15,007 bases of DNA from assembly GCA_001920085.1 (NCBI GenBank), contig MNJC01000106.1:1-15007 (forward strand). Direction: 5' to 3'. The translations under genes were made by a program, and so were the position numbers. Below, piece after piece: positions 1 through 9,801 of the stretch. Numbering within the stretch: the stretch's first letter is position 1; each line of letters begins with the position of its first letter. The notes under the pieces were generated by a model that saw only the letters and a program-made list of their open reading frames with translations, was not told where the DNA came from and did not search any database. Origin of the DNA: Actinobacteria bacterium 13_1_20CM_4_69_9 (GTDB lineage: Bacteria > Actinomycetota > Thermoleophilia > Gaiellales > Gaiellaceae).

Positions 1-1
1 C

Positions 2-355
2 GATCGCGTCGCCGTGATGTATCTCGGTCGCGTCGTCGAGATCGGGACGAAGGAGGACATCTACGAGCGTCCGTCACATCCCTATACACAGGCGCTGCTC
101 TCGGCGATCCCGATCGAGGAGCCCGGCCAGCGCGGCAAGCGCAAGCGGATCGTGCTCGAAGGCGATGTCCCGAACCCGGCGAACCCACCTTCGGGCTGCC
201 GGTTCCGCACGCGCTGCTGGAAGGCCCAGCCGATCTGCGCCGAGGAAGATCCGCTGCTGATCGACCGCGGCCAGGGCCACCCGAGCGCCTGCCACTTCGC
301 CGAGATCGTCAAGCCGCTGCAGATCGCGGAAGAGCCCAAGCCCGTCGCGAGCTGA
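2..355 (+). CDS. Oligopeptide/dipeptide ABC transporter ATP-binding protein, C-terminal fragment
   Basis: The gene enters from the left edge, so its start, Walker A, signature and Walker B motifs lie outside the window. What remains begins with DRVAVMYLGRVVEIG, the conserved strand following the H-loop of Opp/Dpp-type ATPases. The oligopeptide/dipeptide transporter C-terminal domain follows: a RPSHPYTQALLSAIP block, then GDVPNPANPPSGCRFRTRC with further Cys and a CHF near the end, the pattern typical of this family. The protein would sit on the cytoplasmic face of a peptide importer and drive uptake by ATP hydrolysis. It ends with TGA, and the next gene begins 6 nt later on the same strand. 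Whether it is the DppD/OppD or DppF/OppF paralogue cannot be told from this fragment. The family is clear; the substrate is inference. Confidence 0.93.
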   Translation, partial: DRVAVMYLGRVVEIGTKEDIYERPSHPYTQALLSAIPIEEPGQRGKRKRIVLEGDVPNPANPPSGCRFRTRCWKAQPICAEEDPLLIDRGQGHPSACHFAEIVKPLQIAEEPKPVAS

Positions 356-361
356 CGGGCC

Positions 362-1459
362 GTGGGGCGGCGGCTGGTACCGGTCGCCCTCGCCGCTCTC
401 AGCCTGGTTGCGGTTCCCGCCGCGCAGCCCGCGTACGGCGGCCATGTGCTCGGGCCGCAGCGGATCCTCGTCGCGCTCGTCACGTGGGGCCCGCAGCCGT
501 TTGCACGTGACGACGTGCGTCGGATCGTCTTCGACGACGCCGACGCCCTCTACCGCAGCATGTCGTACGGGAAGGTGTCGCTGACCGGCGCGGTCACGCC
601 CTGGTTGCGGGCGTTCGACGTGCCGGTCGCCTGCAACCTGCCGCAGGTTCGCGCGGAGGGAATGGCCGCGGCGAGCGCCGCCGGGTACGACCCGTCGAAG
701 TACGACAGGGTCGTGTTCGTCCACCCCGAGCAGAATTGCCCGTGGTCGGGGGCGACACAGGCGGCGACCGTCTTCCTCAACGGCGCCGTGACCGCCCACC
801 TGGTCGCGCACGAGCTCGGGCATTCGTTCGGGCTCGGCCACGCCAACCTGACCGATTGCAAGCGCCACGGCTGCGGTGCGCTCGAGTACGGCGATCCCTA
901 CGACACGATGGGCACCGGCTCCGGCGACTTCAGCGCCCAGGCGAAGTTCGAGCTGGGCTGGCTGGCGAACGTGAGCAGAGCGGTGAAGAACGGGGCGTAC
1001 TGGCTCGCGCCGATCGAGACCGCATCGCGCTTGCCGCAGGCATTCGTCGTCACGACCGCGAGCGACCAGTACTGGATCGAGTACCGCGGGCGCGCGGCGT
1101 TGAACGACGACGGCCAACAGACTGCGGGCGCAGGCGTGATCATCCGTGTCAGCCCGAGCCCCGACCTGAAGGACTTCGGGAGCAGCGGCATCCCGAACCT
1201 GCTGCTCGGCAACCCCGACGGCCGCCACCGGCCCGAGCTGCGCCACGGCGAGACGTTCGTCGACACCGGTGCGTTCAGGATGACCGTGTTGAAGGCGTCG
1301 GGGGCCCGAGCACGGCTCCGCTTCCGCTGGACGGACGCGACCTCGCCGCGCGCTCCCCGCTTCACGGCGGCGCTCGTGGACGGACGCGTGCAGGTCTCGC
1401 TCGACACGGCACACGAGAGCGGAAGCGGCGTCGCGCGCTACGACATCACCCTTGACCGC
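362..1459 (+). CDS. Secreted M11-like zinc metalloprotease, 3' end disrupted
   Basis: A GTG start gives a signal peptide (residues 1 to about 26, MGRRLVPVALAALSLVAVPA). The zinc site is HELGHSFGLGH with ligands His150, His154 and His160 and catalytic Glu151. A Met-turn (YDTMG, Met183) lies 23 residues on, the arrangement of metzincin/gametolysin-like (M11) peptidases. A beta-rich region follows, and the start of an Ig/FN3-like domain (HESGSGVARYDITLD, residues 351-365). The coordinates cover only the credible coding part. The frame stays open to 2128, but after about residue 366 it becomes Arg-rich and overlaps the well-supported gene at 1506 by some 620 nt. The C-terminal domain therefore looks cut short. 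A GC hairpin (1460-1485) follows the break directly, and TGA at 1453-1455 and TAG at 1494-1496 lie in the two other frames. A natural deletion or frameshift, or a sequencing error, are all possible. The target is unknown. Confidence 0.8.
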
Positions 1460-1485
1460 CGCGCGCCACGACCAAACGGCGCGCG
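1460..1485 (+). terminator. GC-rich hairpin after the metalloprotease
   Basis: CGCGCGCC (1460-1467) pairs perfectly with GGCGCGCG (1478-1485) around a 10-nt loop, ACGACCAAAC. There is no T-tract, as is common for terminators in high-GC Actinobacteria. Its position between two genes suits a terminator for the metalloprotease, but in the present sequence the metalloprotease frame reads straight through it. It could equally be a structure that disturbed sequencing here. Confidence 0.45.
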
Positions 1486-1505
1486 CGGCGTCCTAGAGAG
1501 TGGTC

Positions 1506-2681
1506 ATGAAAAGACTCGTGCTCGCGACGCTGTTCGGCGCCCTGCTCTGGCAGGCCGCCGGCGCTTCGGCCGGTCCGCCGCTCGGCGGGTTCCTCGAAGG
1601 GAGCAACGACGGGCGCACGACGTATCTGTCGCGCTGCAGCCTGCTGCGCACCGACGCGAAGATCTGGAACTGCTACGTCACGCGCCTGCTCGCGGACGTC
1701 CAGAAGTCGGGCGATCCAGCGCACGAGCTGCCGCGCATCGACGTGAAGGTGCGGGCCGGCGGCGGCTACCTCGAGAGCGCGTGCCACATGATGATGCACC
1801 AGGTCGGGCGGATGTACGCACGGCGCCACCACGTCACGCTCGCGAACCTGCAGCGCTACCTCCCGCGCTCGAACGACCCGGGATGCTCCGCCGGCTTCGG
1901 GATGGGGATGGTGCTGACGCTCGGGAGCCAGATCGGGCAGCTCGGGCCGGACGGTGCGATCAAGCTGTGCATGCGCGCACCGACCCGCTACCGGTCGTAC
2001 ACGTGCGTGCACACGCTCGGGCACGCGTACATGCGCCTGTACCACGAGCAGCTCCCGTTCGCGGTGCAGGCATGCCGCGCGCTCCCGGCTTCACAGGCGC
2101 CGGATTGCGCGCAGGGCGCGTACCATGACTACTGGCTCTCGATCGCCGGCCGCGACGCGACGACGAAGCAGCACCACGGCACGCGCTCGGCACGAGCCCT
2201 CTGCGCACACGCGATCCCGTCGTTCGTTCGACCGTGCTGGTACCGCTACTTCCTCGAGGTCCCGCCGAAGACGCTGCCGACGAACGCGGCGGGCGTCCGG
2301 AGTCTCTGCGTCGGGCTCCACTCGCGCCAGCGGGCGGGCTGCGTCGCCGCCGCCGCGCTGATCACATCCGCTGATCCCTTCATTCAGATCCGCATCTGCG
2401 CTCGACTCCACGGCCCCGACACGATCAGCTGCCTGTACGGGATGAACATCCAGAACGTCGCCACGACGCGCGGCTCGAGGCGCGTCAAGCTGATCGAGCG
2501 GTGCGCCGATCTGCGCCGCAGCGCGCAGGGCGCCTGCTACGAGTGGCTTGGCACCACGCTTTCGGTCGTGACGAACGGGCGGTTCAAGAGCCTCGCGTGC
2601 CCGTTCATCGGCGCGAACGGGCGAAATGCCTGCCTGGCGGGCGCGGAGCGGATGAACCGGGCCCTCGTGACCTTCAGCTAA
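1506..2681 (+). CDS. Exported protein with tandem C-x10-C repeats, family not recognised
   Basis: I chose ATG at 1506 over GTG at 1500 because GAGAG (1496-1500) sits 5 nt upstream as a ribosome binding site. The 391-residue product begins with a signal peptide (MKRLVLATLFGALLWQAAGASAG). It has 18 cysteines. Twelve form six pairs spaced exactly C-x10-C (190/201, 233/244, 268/279, 298/309, 333/344, 365/376), and two more pairs are C-x11-C (44/56, 155/167). The module is roughly 30-43 residues, and the second Cys is usually followed by a small or hydrophobic helix start. This suggests disulfide-braced alpha-hairpins stacked as a solenoid. N-terminal modules add His: C93-H94-x3-H98, C167-x-H169-x3-H173, and C201 with H207, which could bind metal or heme. 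It shares no recognised domain with its neighbours. Position next to a secreted protease hints at an extracellular role, but no function can be assigned. Confidence 0.88.
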   Translation: MKRLVLATLFGALLWQAAGASAGPPLGGFLEGSNDGRTTYLSRCSLLRTDAKIWNCYVTRLLADVQKSGDPAHELPRIDVKVRAGGGYLESACHMMMHQVGRMYARRHHVTLANLQRYLPRSNDPGCSAGFGMGMVLTLGSQIGQLGPDGAIKLCMRAPTRYRSYTCVHTLGHAYMRLYHEQLPFAVQACRALPASQAPDCAQGAYHDYWLSIAGRDATTKQHHGTRSARALCAHAIPSFVRPCWYRYFLEVPPKTLPTNAAGVRSLCVGLHSRQRAGCVAAAALITSADPFIQIRICARLHGPDTISCLYGMNIQNVATTRGSRRVKLIERCADLRRSAQGACYEWLGTTLSVVTNGRFKSLACPFIGANGRNACLAGAERMNRALVTFS

Positions 2682-2744
2682 AGATTCGGACCCTAAAGAC
2701 GAAGAAATGGCTAACTTCTCCTAGGCAAGGCCGTCAGAACTGAA

Positions 2745-3197
2745 GTGGAACCAGTGGGGCAGATTTCTCTCGATACCGCCTGTGACCGGATGCGCGAGCT
2801 GTTCTCGGCAGCGCTCGACGGTGAGCTCTCCGAGCTCGACCAGGCACGCCTGGACGCGCACCTCGCCGCCTGCGCGGGCTGCCGCGCGTACGCGGAGACG
2901 ACGGCGGGCGCGTCGACGCTCCTGCGCCAGACGCCGCTCGAGGAGCTGACGGTTCCGATCCTCGTCCCCGGCCGCCGCCTCGCGGTCGCGCGGAAGCTCC
3001 AGGTAGCGGCCGCCGCAGCCGCAGTCGCGGCGACGGTCGGGCTCAGCGCCGCGGTCAGCACGATCGAGCATCCCGCGTCCTCGCATGCGGCGTCCCGCTC
3101 GGCGGCTCCGTCCGCGAAGCTCCGCTTCCCGGACCAGGAGCTGCGCATGCTCCAGCGAGCGTCTCAAGCGCGCTCGCACCCTCACCTGGCGCTCTAG
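2745..3197 (+). CDS. Zinc-finger (zf-HC2/ZAS) membrane anti-sigma factor
   Basis: This 150-residue protein has a cytoplasmic N-terminal ZAS domain. DRMRELFSAALDGELSE is followed by the zinc motif H39-x3-C43-x2-C46 (LDAHLAACAGCRAY), the signature of anti-sigma factors that hold group 4 (ECF) sigma factors. A single membrane span follows at about residues 85-105 (VAAAAAAVAATVGLSAAVS). The extracytoplasmic tail is about 45 residues and rich in Ala and Ser. The start is GTG at 2745; upstream in-frame stops limit alternatives to GTG at 2754, and no clear Shine-Dalgarno sequence is seen. Such genes normally follow their sigma gene, but the upstream neighbour is the Cys-repeat exported protein and the downstream one is atpD. 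The partner sigma factor must therefore be encoded elsewhere, or this is a zf-HC2 protein with another role. Confidence 0.8.
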   Translation: MEPVGQISLDTACDRMRELFSAALDGELSELDQARLDAHLAACAGCRAYAETTAGASTLLRQTPLEELTVPILVPGRRLAVARKLQVAAAAAAVAATVGLSAAVSTIEHPASSHAASRSAAPSAKLRFPDQELRMLQRASQARSHPHLAL

Positions 3198-3262
3198 CGA
3201 AGGCCGATAGACTTCCGGGCGCCGAGGGCGTCCCGCTCCGGCTGTCCTCTCAACGCGTCGCC

Positions 3263-3267
3263 AGGAG
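3263..3267 (+). promoter_or_regulatory. Ribosome binding site of atpD
   Basis: AGGAG lies 4 nt before the ATG at 3272. It is one of the few clear Shine-Dalgarno sequences in the window and fixes the atpD start. A TANNNT box (TAGACT, 3208-3213) further upstream could be the -10 of a promoter for atpDC, but no convincing -35 accompanies it. Confidence 0.6.
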
Positions 3268-3271
3268 AACC

Positions 3272-4783
3272 ATGTCCGAACAGAGCGTTCAGAAGCCCGG
3301 CCGAATCATCGAGATCAAAGGCGTCGTGATCGACGCCGTCTTCCCGGAAGGGCTGCCTGAGATCTACACCGCCCTGAGCATCGACATCCCGGCGCAGGAG
3401 GGGCAGGAGGCGCGCTCGCTGATCGCGGAGGTACAGCAGCATCTCGGCGACGATCGCCTCCGCGCGGTGGCGATGGACTCGACGGACGGGCTGGCGCGCG
3501 GGCTCGAGGTGCGCGACACGGGGCAGCCGATCTCCGTCCCCGTCGGCGAGACGACGCTCGGGCGCATCTGGAACGTGATCGGCGAGCCGGTGGACGAGAA
3601 GCCGGCGCCCAAGGATGTGGAGCGCTGGTCGATCCACCGGGATCCGCCGGCGTTCACCGACCTCTCGCCGAAGATCGAGGTCTTCGAGACGGGCATCAAG
3701 GTGATCGACCTGCTGGCGCCGTTCACCCGCGGCGGCAAGGTCGGCCTGTTCGGCGGCGCAGGGCTCGGCAAGACCGTGCTGATCCAGGAGCTGATCCACA
3801 ACGTCGCGCGCGAGCACGGCGGCTTCTCCGTGTTCGCCGGCGTCGGGGAGCGCACGCGCGAGGGCAACGACCTGCTGCTCGAGATGCAGGAGTCGAAGGT
3901 GCTCGACAAGGTCGCGCTCGTCTACGGACAGATGAACGAGCCGCCGGGCGCCCGCCTGCGCGTGGGGCTGTCCGGGCTGACGATGGCGGAGTACTTCCGC
4001 GACGACGGCAAGGACGTGCTGCTCTTCATCGACAACATCTTCCGCTTCACCCAGGCCGGCTCAGAGGTATCCGCGCTGCTCGGCCGCATGCCGAGCGCCG
4101 TCGGCTACCAGCCGACACTCGCGACGGAGATGGGACAGCTCCAGGAGCGCATCACGTCGACACAGCAGGGCTCGATCACGTCGGTGCAGGCGATCTACGT
4201 GCCGGCCGACGACCTCACCGACCCGGCGCCGGCGAACACGTTCGCGCATCTCGACTCGTCGGTGGTGCTCACGCGCTCGCTCGTCGAGCAGGGGATCTAT
4301 CCGGCGGTCGACCCGCTCGACTCGTTCTCCCGCGCGCTGCAGCCGGGGATCATCTCTGCCGAGCACTACTCGACGGCGACGCGCGTGCAGGAGATCCTGC
4401 AGCGCTACAAGGACCTGCAGGACATCATCGCGATCCTCGGCATCGACGAGCTCTCCGACGAGGACAAGCTCGTCGTTGCGCGCGCACGAAAGATCCAGCG
4501 CTTCCTGTCGCAGCCGAACTTCGTCGCGGAGCAGTTCACGGGCACTCCCGGGGAGTACGTGAAGATCGAGGACACGATCAAGGGCTTCCAGGAGATCATC
4601 GACGGCAAGCACGACGAGCTTCCCGAGCAGGCGTTCTACATGGTCGGCACGATCGAGATGGCGGCCGAGAAAGGCCGCCGGCTCGCGGGCGAAGGGGAAC
4701 AGCCGACGGAGGGCGAGGAAGCCGCGGAGGACACGGCCGTCGCCGAGCGCGAGGCCGAGCCCGAGCCGGCCGGCGTCTCGTGA
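3272..4783 (+). CDS. atpD: F1 ATP synthase subunit beta
   Basis: This is the catalytic beta subunit of the membrane-attached F1Fo ATP synthase, which makes ATP from ADP and phosphate using the ion gradient. The N-terminal beta-barrel starts at GRIIEIKGVVIDAVFP. The P-loop is GGAGLGKT (residues 161-168), followed by GERTREGNDL with the catalytic Glu. The Walker B strand is DVLLFIDNIFRFTQAGSEVSALLGRMPSAVG (shown as LLFIDNIFRF), and the regulatory DELSEED loop reads DELSDED near residue 391. Two details are unusual: the P-loop has Leu where GGAGVGKT is nearly universal, and the protein runs to 503 residues, ending in a Glu/Ala/Pro-rich tail of about 30 residues after MAAEKGRRLAGEGE. Its stop overlaps the atpC start (GTGA). 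The upstream gene is an anti-sigma factor, so atpA and atpG are not adjacent. Confidence 0.98.
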   Translation: MSEQSVQKPGRIIEIKGVVIDAVFPEGLPEIYTALSIDIPAQEGQEARSLIAEVQQHLGDDRLRAVAMDSTDGLARGLEVRDTGQPISVPVGETTLGRIWNVIGEPVDEKPAPKDVERWSIHRDPPAFTDLSPKIEVFETGIKVIDLLAPFTRGGKVGLFGGAGLGKTVLIQELIHNVAREHGGFSVFAGVGERTREGNDLLLEMQESKVLDKVALVYGQMNEPPGARLRVGLSGLTMAEYFRDDGKDVLLFIDNIFRFTQAGSEVSALLGRMPSAVGYQPTLATEMGQLQERITSTQQGSITSVQAIYVPADDLTDPAPANTFAHLDSSVVLTRSLVEQGIYPAVDPLDSFSRALQPGIISAEHYSTATRVQEILQRYKDLQDIIAILGIDELSDEDKLVVARARKIQRFLSQPNFVAEQFTGTPGEYVKIEDTIKGFQEIIDGKHDELPEQAFYMVGTIEMAAEKGRRLAGEGEQPTEGEEAAEDTAVAEREAEPEPAGVS

Positions 4784-5193
4784 AGTTCGACGTTTCGCTG
4801 GTGACGCCCGAGGGCCCGGCGTTCGAGGGCGAGGCGGAGATGCTGATCGTGCCGGGCGCAGCCGGTGAGATCGGGGTGCTCGCGCGGCATGCGCCCCTGA
4901 TCGCGACGCTGAAGGCCGGGTCGACGCGCGTCTACATCGAGCGGGCCGGCGAGATGCGCGAATACGCGACCGGTCCCGGTTTCTTCCAGGTCCAGCTCGA
5001 TCGAGCGATCGCGCTTGTCGACGACGCAGTGCTCGCCAGCGAGGTCGACGACGCCCGGGCGCGCGAGCAGCTCGAGACGGCGCAGGCAGAGCTCGAGCGC
5101 CTCGACCGCGGCGAGTCGAACGCCGACCGCTGGCAGCTCGAACAGCGGATCAAGCATGCGGAGAATCAGCTGGCTGTTGCCGGCCGCGGCTAG
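4780..5193 (+). CDS. atpC: F1 ATP synthase subunit epsilon
   Basis: This is the epsilon subunit of the F1 central stalk, which couples rotation to catalysis and can inhibit ATP hydrolysis. The N-terminal beta-sandwich is clear: MKFDVSLVTPEGPAFEGEAEM, then IVPGAAGEIGVLARHAPLIATLKAG, the hallmark block of the family. The C-terminal helical hairpin (residues about 88-135) is rich in Ala, Glu and Arg. At 137 residues the length is normal. The GTG start lies within the last codons of atpD (GTGA overlap), so the two are translationally coupled. Its own 3' end overlaps the following exported-protein gene by 38 nt. Confidence 0.96.
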   Translation: MKFDVSLVTPEGPAFEGEAEMLIVPGAAGEIGVLARHAPLIATLKAGSTRVYIERAGEMREYATGPGFFQVQLDRAIALVDDAVLASEVDDARAREQLETAQAELERLDRGESNADRWQLEQRIKHAENQLAVAGRG

Positions 5194-5815
5194 CGCCGCG
5201 GCGCTGCTCGCTTTCGCGGCGCCGGTCGCTGCCCACCAACGCCGCGGTTGCAGCGACCAGTTCGTGCGCGCGGTGATTGCGGGCAAGTCGCGCTGCCTGC
5301 AGTGGCAGATGGCGTGCAGGCCGCGCTGGAACGCCGACTATCACCGCTACCTCTTCGACTGCCACGAGGGGTACCTCGTCTACTGGTGGCGCGGGCTCCT
5401 GCGGCGGCCGCTCCGCATCCCGACCATTGCATCCGGCACGCCATGCCCCACGGACCCGTCGACCGGGCCGGGCCCCGCGTACCCGACGCTCTCCGTCGAG
5501 GGCGGCCGCGCGACGCTGAGGTACCTCGCCGGCTGGGGCTACGAGGGCTGGGACGGGACGAAGGTCCTCTGGACGGTCCCGCGCTACCGCGGCCCGTACA
5601 TCGTGCGCGGACGGCAGGTGGACGGGCCGGGCCTGCTGCGCTTCGACCAGGGGCCGCAGTGGAGCGGGAAGCTGCACTCGGAGCTGCGGCTCGTCGGGCC
5701 GTATGCAGACCTGAACCCCGCGGCGACCTTCCTGCGCGGCTCCGGGTGCTACGCGTATCAGGTCGACGGCCGTGGCTTCAGCTACGAGATCGTGTTCGAC
5801 GCCAGGCCGCCCTAA
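5156..5815 (+). CDS. Exported Cys/Trp-rich protein of unknown function
   Basis: ATG at 5156 opens with a good signal peptide (MRRISWLLPAAASAAALLAF, then APVAA), which is why I prefer it to earlier in-frame starts that would read the atpC shadow. The mature part has two regions. An N-terminal motif with C32, C47, C54 and C69 (KSRCLQWQMACRPRWNADYH, then RYLFDC) resembles the C-L-x-G-x-x-C, Y-x-R-Y-x-F-x-C pattern I associate with secreted actinobacterial proteins. A C-terminal beta-rich region includes GWDGTKVLWTVPRYRGPYIV, RGRQVDGPG and a late GSGCYAYQVDG. The total length is 219 residues. It overlaps atpC by 38 nt, so it is probably translated from the atpDC transcript, although a role linked to ATP synthase is not implied. 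I do not recognise a named family. Confidence 0.8.
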   Translation: MRRISWLLPAAASAAALLAFAAPVAAHQRRGCSDQFVRAVIAGKSRCLQWQMACRPRWNADYHRYLFDCHEGYLVYWWRGLLRRPLRIPTIASGTPCPTDPSTGPGPAYPTLSVEGGRATLRYLAGWGYEGWDGTKVLWTVPRYRGPYIVRGRQVDGPGLLRFDQGPQWSGKLHSELRLVGPYADLNPAATFLRGSGCYAYQVDGRGFSYEIVFDARPP

Positions 5816-5824
5816 TTCGACGCC

Positions 5825-5836
5825 TAATCTGACGCC
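5825..5836 (+). promoter_or_regulatory. Putative -10 box of a leaderless transcript (YjbR-like gene)
   Basis: TAATCT (5825-5830) matches the actinobacterial TANNNT -10 and is followed by exactly 6 nt before ATG at 5837. This would place the transcription start at the start codon. No Shine-Dalgarno sequence is present. A convincing -35 is not visible. Confidence 0.45.
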
Positions 5837-6193
5837 ATGCCGGTGACGGTGGCAGAGGTGCAGGAGGTCGCACGCGTGCTGCCCCGTGCCTCCGAGGCGT
5901 ACGTCCGCGGCCGGCTCAAGTTCCGCGTGGGCCGGATCGTCTTCCTCTCCTTCTCCAAGGACGGGGAGACGATGGGCTTCGGCTTCCCGAAGGACTGGCG
6001 GGCCGCGCTGGTCGAGTCCGAACCGGACAAGTTCTCGCTGCCCGGCGAGGCGGACATGCGCTACCACTGGGTTCACGTGCGGCTCGACGCCATCGACGCC
6101 GAGGAGATGCGCGACCTGGTCGAGAACGCCTGGGCGATGTGCGCGCCGAAGTTCCTCGTGGAGGAATACGCCGCAGAACAGGGCTACCGCTAG
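5837..6193 (+). CDS. MmcQ/YjbR family protein
   Basis: This 118-residue protein matches the MmcQ/YjbR fold (double-wing, CyaY-like). An N-terminal helix (VAEVQEVARVLPRASEAY) precedes RLKFRVGRIVFLSFSKDGET, then MGFGFPKDWRAALVESEPDK, FSLPGEADMRYHWVHVRLDA and a C-terminal helix ending in AWAMCAPKFLVEEYA. The order of the short strands and the YHWVHVRL core are characteristic of the family. Members are often annotated as DNA-binding, but their biochemical function is not established. The gene has no Shine-Dalgarno sequence and a TANNNT box 6 nt upstream, so it is probably leaderless. It has its own transcript start between the exported-protein gene and metH. Confidence 0.85.
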   Translation: MPVTVAEVQEVARVLPRASEAYVRGRLKFRVGRIVFLSFSKDGETMGFGFPKDWRAALVESEPDKFSLPGEADMRYHWVHVRLDAIDAEEMRDLVENAWAMCAPKFLVEEYAAEQGYR

Positions 6194-6312
6194 ACTGGGG
6201 GCGCCCCGGAAAGCTTTGAAAGGCAGCTTGGCGACCGGGTTACCAAACGCCTAAAGAGCCCGCGCGCGTCCCCAGCAAGGCGCGGTTCTCTCCAGGCAGA
6301 ACGGAGTAGGGA
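6194..6312 (+). promoter_or_regulatory. Structured 5' leader of metH
   Basis: This 119-nt gap is unusually rich in potential structure. In order it holds a GGGGCGCCCC palindrome (6198-6207) just after the upstream stop. A GGCG (6230-6233)/CGCC (6248-6251) stem encloses ACCGGGTTACC, with TTGG (6228-6231)/CCAA (6243-6246) as an alternative pairing. A 6-bp hairpin pairs CCGCGC (6260-6265) with GCGCGG (6280-6285). Finally CTCC (6290-6293) can pair with the GGAG ribosome binding site (6303-6306). Sequestration of the ribosome binding site would fit translational control of metH. It matches no SAM, SAH or cobalamin riboswitch core that I know. TAGACT (6191-6196) could be a -10 for a metH promoter. 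Confidence 0.4.
6303..6306 (+). promoter_or_regulatory. Ribosome binding site of metH
   Basis: GGAG sits 6 nt before ATG at 6313 and fixes the metH start. The complementary CTCC at 6290-6293 could mask it. Confidence 0.55.
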
Positions 6313-9456
<3,144 letters not shown>

Positions 9457-9801
9457 CGGAGAGGTTCCGAGGCATTCGGCCGGCGTTCGGCTATCCCGCC
9501 TGTCCGGACCACACGGAGAAGCGCAAGCTTTTCGACCTCCTCGGTGCCGAAGAGGCCGGCGGGGTGTCCCTGACCGAGTCGTTCGCCATGAGCCCTGCCG
9601 CGGCCGTCAGCGGGATCTACCTCGCACATCCGCTGGCGCGCTACTTCTCCGTCGGCCGGCTCGGGCTCGACCAGGTGGAGGACTACGCCGCCCGCAAGGG
9701 CATGTCGCTCGAGGAGGCCGAGCGCTGGCTCGGCCCGAACCTGGGCTATGTACCCCTTTCGAGGGAGGAAGTCGCCAGCCGCTGAGGCCGATTCACGCCA
9801 C

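Noticed and set aside
74..1414. Antisense open frame of 446 codons opposite the ABC transporter and metalloprotease
   Set aside because: It covers the zinc protease motif region on the opposite strand and has shadow-like Arg/Ala/Val composition.
5015..5155. N-terminal extension of the exported protein back to 5015
   Set aside because: The extra residues are Ser/Arg-rich and out of frame with atpC, whose coding there is clear. The signal peptide begins at 5156.
6194..6312. SAM, SAH, cobalamin or cyclic di-GMP riboswitch before metH
   Set aside because: GGCGACC and CCGGGTTACC recall short pieces of SAM-I/SAM-IV and GEMM-I cores, but the other conserved strings are absent (GGTGC for SAM, a B12 box, GCAAAGCC for GEMM), so I keep only a generic structured leader.
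9748..9801. Earlier ATG at 9748 for the secreted protein
   Set aside because: It would add 18 residues before the signal peptide and overlap metH; ATG at 9802 puts the signal peptide at the N-terminus.
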